DNA of 12,210 nt from DASSBG01 sp964583865 (GCA_964583865.1 CAZOXZ010000075.1:1-12210), one strand, 5' to 3'; shown: positions 1 to 8,610, numbered from the stretch's first letter. Numbers and translations are program-made. Notes: generated by a model from the sequence alone, not told the origin.

Positions 1-75
1 CGGGAATCGGGAATCGGGAATCGGGAATCGGGAATCGGGAATCGGGAATCGGGAAGCGGGAAGCGGGAAGCGGGA
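1..75. repeat. Tandem heptamer array (CGGGAAT)7(CGGGAAG)3
   Basis: Seven exact CGGGAAT units occupy 1-49, three exact CGGGAAG units occupy 50-70, and a partial CGGGA ends at 75. The array starts at the window edge, so its true length is unknown. The T-to-G change at the seventh base is shared by three adjacent units, which suggests local spread of a variant by slippage. It lies downstream of the S9 peptidase stop and in no gene that I can see. Such heptamer arrays are known to me from Xanthomonadales intergenic DNA, but I recall no function for them. Confidence 0.95.
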
Positions 76-89
76 TCCGAGACACCGTC

Positions 90-120
90 ATTCCGGACGG
101 CCGGCAGGCCGATCCGGAAT
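90..120. repeat. Long imperfect palindrome, REP-like or terminator hairpin
   Basis: ATTCCGGA (90-97) pairs with TCCGGAAT (113-120), and CGGCC (98-102) continues the stem by pairing with GGCCG (107-111). This gives 13 base pairs with one bulged A at 112 and a four-base loop. It sits 66 bases past the stop of the minus-strand peptidase, so it could end that transcript, but there is no T run on either side. The CGTCATTCC start (86-94) resembles the start of the repeats near 8935 and 8974, so a dispersed intergenic repeat is an equally good reading. Confidence 0.7.
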
Positions 121-185
121 CCAGTGCCTTTTGACTCACACAGCCAGTCCGCCCCAAATGTCACCGGATCCCGGACCGATTCGAT

Positions 186-2243
186 TCAACCTTCCGTCGG
201 TGCTGTCCAGCGCTTGATCCAGCTGTTGATGGTGTTCAACCACTGAACCTTGTTCTTGGGCTTGACGATGATGTGTGATTCATCCGGGAAGTACAGGAAC
301 TGGCTTGGAATACCCTGGCGTTGCAAAGCGGTGAAGGCGCTGAGACCCTGCGACAACGGGATACGGAAGTCGAGGCGCGAGTGGATCACCAACATCGGCA
401 CGCGCCAGTCGGCGACATGGTTGATGGGGTTGAATTTCTCGTAGGGTGCCGGGTTGGCGTACTCGGGTTTGCCGCCGTTCTCGTGCTCCATGAACCACAG
501 CTCCTCGGTGGCGTAGTACATGATGCGCGTATCAAACACGCCGTCATGGTCAACCATGCACTTCCACGGCTTGTTCCACACGCCGGCCATCCAGTACACC
601 ATGTAACCGCCGTAGCTGGCGCCCAGGGCACAGGCGCGGTCGGCATCGAGGTAGTCGTAATTATCCAGTGCCGCCTGCCAGCCTTTCTTCAGGTCCTCCA
701 GCGGACGATCACCCCAATGGCCGCTGATGGCGTTGGTAAAGGCCTGGCCGTAGCCCACCGATCCGTGGAAGTTGATGGCGACGACGGCAAAGCCCTGCCC
801 GGCCCAGATTTCCGGGTTCCAGCGGTAGTGGAACTCGTTGCTCCAGGCGCCTTGCGGGCCGCCGTGGACAATAAAGGCCACCGGGTAGGTCTTGCCCTTC
901 TCGTAGCCCACCGGCTTCATCACGTAGCCATGCACGGTGTCGCCATTCCAGCCCTTGAAGCTGAACCAGTCGGCGTCGGAAAACTGGATGCTGGCAAGGC
1001 GCTCGTCATTGAAGTGCGTGATCTTCTCGCGCTTGCCGTCGACCAGCGTGTACAGCGCCGTCGGGTTCTGGAAGTCCTGGTGCCCCATGACAAGCTTGTT
1101 GTTGCCCACGGCAAAACCGGCCACGGTGCCCGTGTCCCAGACCGGCGTGACCTTGCCGCTGGCGATATCCACGGCGAAAAGCCCTGTATTGCCCTCATCG
1201 GCCGCCGTGGTGTAAAGCGTCTTGCCGTCAGTCGAAAGTTGCAGCGGCCCGGCGGAACGATCCCAGTCCGGATCGACTTCGCGGGTCTCGCCGGTGGCAA
1301 GATCCATGGCCATGATGGCGAAACGATCCGCCTCGAAGCCCGGTGTGGCCATGGCCAGGTAGTACAGCGTCTTGCCATCGTGCGAGACGAGCGGATGGGC
1401 ATCCCAGGCCTTGTTGGCCGCCGTCAGGTTCTCGGGCTTGGCCGAACCGTCGGCGGGCACGCGGTAAACATCGAAGTTGGTCGACCACGGCTCGCTGTGG
1501 CCGGCAATGCGGACATCGAAGTACACCGTCTTGCCATCAGGCGAAAAGACGTATTCACTGTTGCCACCAAACGGCCTTGATGGAATGTCACCGTCGATGC
1601 CCTGTGTGATCCAGCGTGCCTGACCCAGGCTACCATCCGGTTTGACTGCCGCCACGAATAGCTGCGCGTTGCGACCATCCATCCAGTGGTCCCAGTGGCG
1701 CACGAACATCTTGTCGTACAACTGACCGCTGGCCTTGTCGGCCTTGCGCTGGTCCAGTCGCTCACGGGTACACTGCAGAACGGTCTTGGCAGGGCAATCG
1801 GTGAATACATCGATGGACATCAGCACCTGGCTGCCATCGGGCGAGATACGGTAGCCGTTGATGCCGACTGGAAGATCGCTGACCACCTCGGGCTTGTCGC
1901 CTTTCACTGCCAGACGCCACAGTTGTCGCGACCCGTCCTTGCTGCCCAGAAAATACAGGCTGGTGCCATCCGGCGCCCAGGCCGCGGCGCCGGGATGAAG
2001 ATCACTGCCAACCCGCTTGACCGGCTGCCCACCATCCGATGGCACCGTCCACAAGCTCGACACCATCGTGTTTTCATCCAGTTGCGTCGAGCGCACGGAA
2101 AAGGCCACCGTGGCACCATCCGGCGACAATGCCGGTGAGCCGACGCGGTCCATCATCACCAGGTCGGTCACGTTGAACGGATGGGTTGCGGCCAGGGCCG
2201 CGCCGCTGACACAGAAAGCGGCCAGAAAAGTGAGGGCTTTCAT
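186..2243 (-). CDS. Exported S9-family peptidase (prolyl oligopeptidase/dipeptidyl peptidase type)
   Basis: The product is a 685-residue serine peptidase that probably removes di- or oligopeptides in the periplasm. Residues 1-18 (MKALTFLAAFCVSGAALA) form a classic signal peptide, which is why the start is placed at 2243 rather than at an upstream in-frame codon at 2321 that would bury it. Residues of about 20-420 form a beta-propeller with PD40-like repeats (SPDG near 40, APDG near 90, SPDG near 134, and further copies). The rest is an alpha/beta hydrolase with oxyanion motif HGGP (460-463), nucleophile Ser543 in GASYGG, Asp625 in RLDF and His657 in DESH, so the triad is intact. Length and layout fit S9 enzymes such as DPP5 or acylaminoacyl peptidases; substrate specificity cannot be read from sequence. 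It is transcribed divergently from oxyR. The ribosome binding site is weak. Confidence 0.93.
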   Translation of the reverse strand: MKALTFLAAFCVSGAALAATHPFNVTDLVMMDRVGSPALSPDGATVAFSVRSTQLDENTMVSSLWTVPSDGGQPVKRVGSDLHPGAAAWAPDGTSLYFLGSKDGSRQLWRLAVKGDKPEVVSDLPVGINGYRISPDGSQVLMSIDVFTDCPAKTVLQCTRERLDQRKADKASGQLYDKMFVRHWDHWMDGRNAQLFVAAVKPDGSLGQARWITQGIDGDIPSRPFGGNSEYVFSPDGKTVYFDVRIAGHSEPWSTNFDVYRVPADGSAKPENLTAANKAWDAHPLVSHDGKTLYYLAMATPGFEADRFAIMAMDLATGETREVDPDWDRSAGPLQLSTDGKTLYTTAADEGNTGLFAVDIASGKVTPVWDTGTVAGFAVGNNKLVMGHQDFQNPTALYTLVDGKREKITHFNDERLASIQFSDADWFSFKGWNGDTVHGYVMKPVGYEKGKTYPVAFIVHGGPQGAWSNEFHYRWNPEIWAGQGFAVVAINFHGSVGYGQAFTNAISGHWGDRPLEDLKKGWQAALDNYDYLDADRACALGASYGGYMVYWMAGVWNKPWKCMVDHDGVFDTRIMYYATEELWFMEHENGGKPEYANPAPYEKFNPINHVADWRVPMLVIHSRLDFRIPLSQGLSAFTALQRQGIPSQFLYFPDESHIIVKPKNKVQWLNTINSWIKRWTAPTEG

Positions 2244-2270
2244 CGCAGGTCTCGCGTTATCGAAACCCCA

Positions 2271-2299
2271 ATGATGCGTCCTGGCGCGGTGATCGGCAA
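2271..2299 (-). promoter_or_regulatory. Possible sigma-70 promoter of the S9 peptidase
   Basis: On the minus strand TTGCCG (2299-2294) lies 17 bases before CATCAT (2276-2271). Each hexamer matches its sigma-70 consensus at four of six positions. Transcription would begin near 2264, giving a leader of about 20 bases. This is a by-eye match only. Confidence 0.3.
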
Positions 2300-2306
2300 G
2301 TTGCCG
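2294..2306. promoter_or_regulatory. Short palindrome in the peptidase/oxyR divergent region
   Basis: CGGCAA and TTGCCG are exact inverted copies around one central G. The site lies in the middle of the 100-base region between two divergent starts and overlaps the proposed peptidase -35. It could be an operator. It does not match the OxyR consensus (ATAG/CTAT tetrads), so no regulator is assigned. Confidence 0.35.
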
Positions 2307-2331
2307 GCCGGGCACAGCCATCCAACTGTTC

Positions 2332-2337
2332 TATGAT
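2332..2337 (+). promoter_or_regulatory. Candidate -10 element of oxyR
   Basis: TATGAT matches the -10 consensus at five of six positions and ends six bases before the oxyR ATG. No good -35 is found 16-18 bases upstream, and no Shine-Dalgarno sequence precedes the ATG. If this is the real -10, transcription starts at or next to the start codon and the mRNA is leaderless or nearly so. Confidence 0.35.
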
Positions 2338-2343
2338 CGGGCC

Positions 2344-3267
2344 ATGAAACTGCGTGATCTGCAATATCTCGTGGCATTGGCGGAACATCGCCATTTCGGC
2401 CACGCCGCCGAAGCCTGCTTTGTCAGCCAACCGACGCTGTCGACGCAAATCCGCAAGTTGGAGGAGGAACTCGGCGTCGTGCTGGTGGAACGGGCGCCGC
2501 GCAAGGTACTGCTGACTGATGTCGGCGAGGAAATCGTGGCGCGGGCCCGCGACGTGCTGCACCAGACAGAACAGATTCGCACCATCGCCCGGCAAAGCCA
2601 CAGCCCGGATTCGGGCAGCCTGCGTCTGGGTATTTTTCCGACACTTGGCCCGTACCTGCTGCCGCACGTGGTGCCACGCATTCATCAGGCTTTTCCGGCA
2701 CTGGAGTTGTTGCTGGTCGAGGAAAAGACCGAGGAGGTGCTGGTCCGCCTGCGCGAAGGCAAGCTGGACGCCGGCATCCTGGCTCTCCCGCTGGGCGATG
2801 ACAGCCTGCACGAGGAAGTGCTGTTCGAGGAGCCGTTCCTGCTGGCCGTACCGACATCACATCCGTTGGCGACATGCGAGAACGTTGCGCTCGCCGACCT
2901 GGCCGACGAGAACCTGCTGCTGCTGGAGGAAGGCCACTGCCTGCGAGACCAGGCATTGGAAGTTTGTCGCCTGGCCAGCGGTGGCGAGCGCCGCGGTTTC
3001 CGCGCCACCAGCCTGGAAACACTGCGGCAAATGGTTGCGGCTGAGGTCGGGATCACCCTGTTGCCGACACTGACGGTCAACCCGCCTGTGGCACCGATGG
3101 ACAGCGTGCGTCTGCTGCCATTTCGCGGCAGGCCACCGCACCGAACACTCGCATTGGTATGGCGCAAAAGCTCGGCGTATGACGAGTTCCTGTGCGAACT
3201 TGCAACGGTGATCCGCGGGATACCCGCAACACTCCTGGACCCGGACGCCACCGTCGAGGCACAGTAA
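2344..3267 (+). CDS. oxyR: Hydrogen peroxide-sensing LysR-family regulator OxyR
   Basis: The product is a 307-residue cytoplasmic transcription factor that senses peroxide through a reversible disulfide and activates defence genes such as catalase and alkyl hydroperoxide reductase. The first 60 or so residues are a winged helix-turn-helix (RDLQYLVALAEHRHFGHAAE, then SQPTLSTQIRKLE), nearly identical to E. coli OxyR. The regulatory domain carries GHCLRDQ, placing the peroxidatic cysteine at Cys199 and the resolving cysteine at Cys208, the same numbers as in E. coli; Thr100, His198, Arg201 and Asp202 around the sensing site are also present. The RATSLETLRQMVAA stretch is another family signature. 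The gene is not next to katG, ahpC or ahpF here, unlike in some relatives. It is divergent from the peptidase and convergent with the DUF11 pseudogene. Identification is very secure. Confidence 0.97.
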   Translation: MKLRDLQYLVALAEHRHFGHAAEACFVSQPTLSTQIRKLEEELGVVLVERAPRKVLLTDVGEEIVARARDVLHQTEQIRTIARQSHSPDSGSLRLGIFPTLGPYLLPHVVPRIHQAFPALELLLVEEKTEEVLVRLREGKLDAGILALPLGDDSLHEEVLFEEPFLLAVPTSHPLATCENVALADLADENLLLLEEGHCLRDQALEVCRLASGGERRGFRATSLETLRQMVAAEVGITLLPTLTVNPPVAPMDSVRLLPFRGRPPHRTLALVWRKSSAYDEFLCELATVIRGIPATLLDPDATVEAQ

Positions 3268-3277
3268 GCGAGCGTCA

Positions 3278-3302
3278 TGCACCCGGCCTGTGACCGGGTG
3301 CA
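3278..3302. terminator. Stem-loop between convergent genes, likely bidirectional terminator
   Basis: TGCACCCGG (3278-3286) and CCGGGTGCA (3294-3302) form a perfect 9-bp GC-rich stem with a seven-base loop. It lies 11 bases after the oxyR stop and 15 bases after the stop of the convergent minus-strand gene. Neither side has a T run, so the role as terminator is inferred from position and stem strength. Confidence 0.55.
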
Positions 3303-6300
3303 GGAAGATCACGAGCTCAACGTTCCGTACGGAGAATCCGTCGTACGCCGAAGCCCATCAGCAGCATCAGCAGCAGCCACATGACCCACGTCGCGTTCGA
3401 TGGCACCGGCACGAACGTCATCGCACCGTTTATCGATGTCGTTGCCGAATCGCTGTTGTTGCTCAGGTTGCTGTCGGTCACGCTGGGCGGTGGCGCGACA
3501 TCGGCCGTGTTCACCAGATCACTGGTAGCCAACGACGACACATCAGCGATGATCACGAAGGTGACCGATCCTCCGGCAGGCAGTGTCGGAATCGTACTGC
3601 TCACCGTGCTGCCACTGACCGACACCGTGCCGCAGACCGCGCCGCCGAGCGGCACGCCACAGGTCGCTGTCGCGTTGCTGACGTCGGCCGGCAAGGTGTC
3701 CGAGAACACCGCGCCATCGGCCGCCTGCGGTCCGTTGTTGGTCACGACCACCGTCCAGGTGATCGTGCCTCCGGCATCGACTGTCGCCGGCCCGGTCTTG
3801 GTCACCACCAGATCGGCCTCCGATGTTCCCATGACGACGCATCCGGGACCCGTATCCGGCGGGCAGGTCGGGGCCGTCGTCCCGGTCTCGTAGGCCACGT
3901 TGACAATCTGCGTCGTGCCGGCCGGGATCGGGTCGTTGACCGTCACCACCACCGTCAGCACCAGGCTGCCATTGGCCGGGACCGTCAGGCCCGTCCAGGT
4001 CACCGTGCCGCCGGCATGGCTGCCGCCTTTGTCGGCGCTGACGAAGGCGACGTTCGGATCAAGCTGGTCGGTCACGCCGTAGCCGGTCGCTGCCACGCCA
4101 CCACTGTTGGTCAGCGTGATCTGGTAGGTCAGCTGCTCGCCGGCCTCGGCGACACCTGCCGCCGTGCCACTTTCACCTGTCAGGGACTTGGTGATGGTGA
4201 CATTTGCAGTCTGCTTGTCCGTGTCCGTCGACGAGTTGTTCGTCGTGTCCGGATCGGTCACGCCGGCCGGCGGCGTCACCGTCGCCGTGTTCACCAGGTT
4301 GCCGGTCGTGCCGGCATCCATCGTGCCCGTCACCGTGATCGTCACGCTGCCGCCGTTCGGGATGTCCGCCGTGATGTTGATGGCATTGCCGCTGCCGTTG
4401 GCCGGGCCGGTGGCCCCGCCGCCGTAGGTTGCCGTCCACGTCACGCCCGTGATGCTCGCGGGCACCGTGTCGGCGATGACTGCACCGGTCACGTCGCTCG
4501 GGCCGGCGTTGCTGGCCAGGATCATGTAGGTGATCGTGCCGCCCGGCGTGTACGTCGTGCTGCCGTCGTCCTTGGCGATCGACAGGTCGGCCTGTGGTTG
4601 ATCGATGGTCGTGGTGACGTCATCGCAACTCGTGGTCGTCGTATCGCAACCCGGGCCGGGAGGCGAGTCGGGATCGGTGCCGTCACCGGTCGGATCGGTG
4701 GCGGCGTAGTTGGTGATGGTGCCGCCGCTGGCCGGGGCCGTGACGGTGATGTCGAACGATGTGCTGCCACCTGCCGCAATCGGGCCGGGGATGGTACAGC
4801 TCAGCAACGCACCGGGCGCGCTGGGAAGAAGACCGCAGTTGACGCTGGCCGGCGTCACCGCCGTCGCCACCACACCCGCCGGCAACTGGTCCTGCACGAT
4901 GATGGTGCTGATCGCACCGCCGGTGTCGTTGGTGACGGTCAGGGTGTAGTTGAAGCTGGAATTGGTCGTCGCCGTGGCCGGGCCATCCTTGACGACGCTG
5001 ACGGAGCCCGTCGGCGTGTCGGTATCGATGGCGGTGTTGTCATGGCCATCCGGCGTCGGCTCGATGAAACCGTCCGGAAGGTCGATGGTCGCGGTATTGG
5101 CCAGGTTGCCGATGTACGTGGCCGGCACATCCACCTCGATGGTCCAGGTCACCGTGGCACCACTCGGGAGATCCGGGTTGCCCATGAACGCGGGCGGCGT
5201 GATGGCCACCGGGAACGGACCGGCGATGTTGCACACGCCACCGCCGGTACTGGTGCAGTTCGTCACCCGCGCGGACGTGATGCCGGCCGGCAGGGTATCG
5301 GTGAAGGTTGCACCCTGGACCCCGAACGGGCCGTGGTTGGTCGCGGTGATGGTGTAGGTCACCGTGGTACCCGGCACGTAGTTGGTCTGCCCGTCATCCT
5401 TGGTGATGCCGAGATCGGTGGCAAAGACCATGGGCGCGGCATGGCAATGGGCGGCGTCGTTATTGTCGCCCGGCGCGCCGGCGGACGACAACTGCGTCAT
5501 GGCGCCGGTCACCGGATCAAACTGGTAGAAGCCGGAGCCGTCGTTGGCGATACCGAAGATGCCGTTGGAAGCCGACACCATCATGCCGAAGCGCACCCCA
5601 CCGGTATTGCCCATGGGGTAGGTGGTCAATGCGCCCGAGTACGGATCGACCGACATCAACTCGATGGGGCTCTCGTTGTTGACGAAGTAGAGCTGGCCTT
5701 GGTACCAGGCGAGATCAATGGGGCGCACATTGGGCGGCAGGGTGATGGTGTGATCCACCGTCTGCGTGTCCACGTCGACGGCGTACAGGATCGGCGCACT
5801 GCCTGTGCCGTAGGTGGTGCCGACGTACATCAGGCCATCCGGCGCGAAGGCACCGGCAAAGTAGATGTCCTTGCTGGCCGGGTTGGCCGGCATGCCGGGC
5901 ACGGGGCCGACGAGCGTGGTGGAGCCATCGGTCATGTCCACCGTGACCAGGTTGTTGGTCTCGCCCTGGAATGCGTACAACTTGCCATCGGCGGGGCGGT
6001 AGGCCATCGCGTTGTAGTCGATGGTCGCCGTGCCAATGAGCGGGTAGGTGAAGGGGTTGGTGGTGGTCACCACTTCCAGCAGGTCAGTGGGTTGATGCCG
6101 ACCGAGGTACACGGCGGTGGACGGGCAGGACTCGATCAGCGGCACGGTGGCGTCATCGGAGACCTGGGCCGTTTCATCGCTGTCGGCAAAGGCGGTGTTG
6201 GTGAAGCTGCCGGCGATCATGTCGGCGGCGGAAACCACGTGGCTTGCCTGGCAGGTCAGCATCTCACCCGGCGCAAGCTCGACTGGCTGGGCCGGCGTGC

Positions 6301-6583
6301 AGGTGCCAAGCGTGACGTTGGTGCCCGGGTCGGTGATCGTGACGTTGTGCAGGGTTGCGGTTGCGCTGAGATTGACGGCGACAATCTGGTAGCCGATGGT
6401 GCTGCCCACTGCGTACGGGCCGACCGAAGTCTCTCGCTTCAGAATGCCGAGGTCCGAGGTGTGGACGACCGGCGCATGCACTTCGTTGGACCAGGTCGGG
6501 CCGGGAATCTCGTCGCTGGTGGTCGCACCCGTGTTCACCACCTCGCCGGCAACCGCCTCGGCCGCGTCGACAAGGTGCGTCCC

Positions 6584-6584
6584 T
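6584..6584 (-). other. One-base frameshift in the DUF11 gene
   Basis: Reading from upstream, codons give ...CVLT up to 6585 and then run into a frame rich in Arg and Cys that stops at 6264. Skipping the single base at 6584 continues as GTHLVDAAEAVAGEVVNTG, which fits the end of one DUF11 repeat and the start of the next. The extra base lies in ACC-A-GGG (minus strand). The exact inserted position could be a base or two away. Confidence 0.85.
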
Positions 6585-8390
6585 GGTGAGTACGCAGGTG
6601 TTGCCGGCTGGCAGCGTGGGACAGGTGGTGCTGGATGGCGTCAATTGCGGGTCGCTGACCACGACATTGGTCAAGGGCAGGGTGCCGACATTGGTCACCG
6701 TCACGCTGTATTGCAGAGTGTCGCCCAGGGTGACCGTGCCACTGCCGTCGGCATCCACCAGCAAGGTGGCGTCCGACTTGTGGATGGTCTGATCTTCGGC
6801 GAGATAGACTTCGACATCGCTGTCCACGCTGTCCGAGACTTCCTGGTTCGGGTCGCTGGGGAAGGTTTGCGAGCCATGCTCGATGGTGACGACGTTGGTG
6901 ATCGTCCCGCCCGTGAAGCCCGAATCAATGGTGGTGTCATAGATCAACGTCACGCGCTCACCGGGCTCCAGCAGGCCGCCTTCGGGCGGCACGGCATTGC
7001 CGTCCGTCGCGCCGGAACCGACACGAAAATGCAGCGTGCCGTTCGGGCCTTCGGCGGCCATGAACTCGGTAAAGTCACCGTCCTGCGCGTCCGATTGCGG
7101 TCCCTGGTGCGTCGGGTCGCCATCGTCCTGGACGATTTCCATGCTTCCCGGCACATAGGTGAGGCCGACAGGCACCGGGTCGGTCACGTGCACACGGATG
7201 GCGCCGTCCAGGCCGTCGTTCCTGAAACTGATGGTGTACCGGATGGTGTCGCCGAGGTGCAAGTACGGGCCCGGCGAGCCGGCCACCTTCTGGGCCGTCT
7301 TGGTCAAGGTCGGGATGACCTCGGGGTGGAACAGGTCCGAGACGAAGACCAGGGCGTGCGGGAAATACGCGTCCTGGCTGGTAGTGAAGGTTGCATCCAG
7401 GCTGAGTGGCGTCACCGACGGCGGCGGGCCCGGGGTATACGTGCTATTGATGACATGCGGACTACCGGCGTTGGCTGCGGTATTGGAGATGTCGACGAGC
7501 TTCAGGTCGACGGCAAACTGGTTGACGTAGTCCGGATTCTTGGCAGTGAACAAACTGCCCAGACGGGTGATCTTGCTGTTCCAGAAATTATTGGCTGCGT
7601 TTTCGGCATCGCTGAGTGCGCCCGGGTTGGCAATGCCGGCACCCGACACTTCGAACGCATCGCCGCTGATGCTCTCGTCGCCTTCCCAGACCAGGGCGCC
7701 GAGGTAGGCATCGAACTCGCCGGTGGGCGGCGTCAACAGATTGCCGATGGTGGTGGTCTGGTTCTGGCCGCTGGTGATGTAGCCGATGTCGCCGTCAAAG
7801 ACCATCAGGCGGCGGTACGGGCTGGTGTTGTCCTGGTAGACCACGATCAGCGCCCAGCCGCCGTAGTGGCCGAGGGAGCCACCATTCCCGGTGGCCGCCG
7901 TCAAGCCGCCAACATAGTAATCGCCACCACCGGCTCCCTGCACCTGGCTGGTGACGTCAACGAAACCGGTATAGGGATAGTCGGGGCTCCAGGTACTGCT
8001 GCCGGTGTAAGTGTGCAGGTCCGCTGACAGTGCCGTCAGCTGCTGGTAAGAAGGCGCTCCCGGCCCCTTGATGTAGATGCTGGCGCGATTGGGATCGGTC
8101 TGGTCCGCGCGACCGCCCCAGTACAGGCCCGCAAAAAGCACCTGCATGCTCGGGTCGCTCGGCAGGGCCAGCGTGGCCATGGAGGAATTGGCCGGTGCCG
8201 CCGGGAAATCGGCCTGGATCGCACCCGCATCCACGTCGATGAACACCATCTGTTCGCCGCCGTTGTCGGCATGTTCGGTGCCTTGCTGCACGGCCGCGCA
8301 GTTGGTCATCTGCGCAGGATCACAGGTCAGCAGCGCGTTGCCGACCATGCGCACATCGCCGTTGGCTTCAATGCTGAAGCGCTGGGCGAA

Positions 8391-8393
8391 CTA
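8391..8393 (-). other. Amber codon directly after the signal peptide
   Basis: From ATG at 8504, 37 codons encode a signal peptide ending in A-S-A, then TAG, then FAQRFSIEANGDV in the same frame. A single C-to-T change from CAG (Gln) is the simplest origin. Translation would yield only the bare signal peptide. Confidence 0.9.
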
Positions 8394-8511
8394 GGCCGAG
8401 GCCGCGCCGCTGGCCAACAGCAGCATGATGGACGACAGGACGAGAAGAGCGCGCAGCTTGCTACCACGCAGTGCCACGAAGCCACGAATACCCGATGAAA
8501 CCATGGAGTTA

Positions 8512-8518
8512 TCCCCTT
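8512..8518 (-). promoter_or_regulatory. Ribosome binding site of the DUF11 gene
   Basis: AAGGGGA on the minus strand lies seven bases before the ATG at 8504. It supports that start over any codon downstream of the amber stop, none of which would provide a signal peptide. Confidence 0.7.
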
Positions 8519-8570
8519 GCAACAGATCACCCAACGAAACCCGGAGCCAGCCAGCGGCGGGCCCGCCTGG

Positions 8571-8576
8571 ATACTT
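8571..8576 (-). promoter_or_regulatory. Possible -10 of the CRP/Clp-dependent promoter
   Basis: AAGTAT on the minus strand is centred about 29 bases from the centre of the CRP/Clp palindrome. With a start near 8563, the palindrome would sit near -39 to -41, close to the class II position. There is no recognisable -35, as is usual for such promoters. The hexamer is only a fair match. A 12-base perfect palindrome, GGCGGGCCCGCC, follows at 8556-8567 and would lie at the transcript start. Confidence 0.3.
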
Positions 8577-8594
8577 GACGGTATGCTACCAATA

Positions 8595-8610
8595 TGTGAC
8601 TTATATCACA
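8595..8610. promoter_or_regulatory. CRP/Clp-type operator, perfect TGTGA-N6-TCACA
   Basis: The sequence TGTGACTTATATCACA contains both consensus half-sites of the CRP family with the canonical six-base spacer. It is centred 98 bases upstream of the DUF11 ATG, the nearest gene, and lies in DNA more AT-rich than its surroundings. In Xanthomonadales the CRP homologue Clp binds this consensus and responds to cyclic di-GMP; in other gammaproteobacteria the ligand is cAMP. The site match is direct; the regulator and the target are inferred. Confidence 0.75.

Larger units (their letters stand above)
3317..8504 (-). pseudogene. Broken gene for a large DUF11-repeat surface protein
   Basis: Reconstructed, this is a protein of about 1,728 residues. 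It opens with ATG at 8504, a good ribosome binding site and a signal peptide (residues 1-37, ending ASGAASA). Residues 39-395 are a conserved-looking N-terminal domain (FAQRFSIEANGDV, LFAGLYWGG). DUF11-type repeats follow near 398-545, 571-700, 680-790, 1028-1160, 1166-1290, 1303-1430, 1433-1545 and 1562-1690, each with a TKT/TKDDG-like start, a G-x-T-I-T-Y-T strand and a D-x-L-P-A-G turn. Residues 793-1024 resemble a DUF6923/YncE propeller. The tail has VPVP (from 1698), a hydrophobic helix (1705-1720) and RRILRTER, like IPTL-CTERM sorting signals. Two lesions break it: TAG as codon 38 and one extra base near 6584. The remaining frames are open and keep family motifs, so decay is recent, or the lesions are sequence errors or recoding. 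An adhesin-like role is inferred. Confidence 0.88.

Noticed and set aside
1..75. CRISPR array.
   Set aside because: The repeats are seven bases long and contiguous, with no spacers and no cas genes.
3290..6589. A 1,099-codon open frame on the plus strand, plus others at 321-1580 and 6396-8027.
   Set aside because: They lie antisense to genes with clear domains and have low-complexity Arg/Gly/His/Ala-rich translations. High GC content suppresses stops in these frames, and no protein family features appear.
6264..8354. Calling the two DUF11 halves as two separate genes in tandem.
   Set aside because: The halves overlap in different frames, the 5' half ends in non-family residues after 6584, and the 3' half has no ribosome binding site or signal peptide and starts inside a repeat domain.
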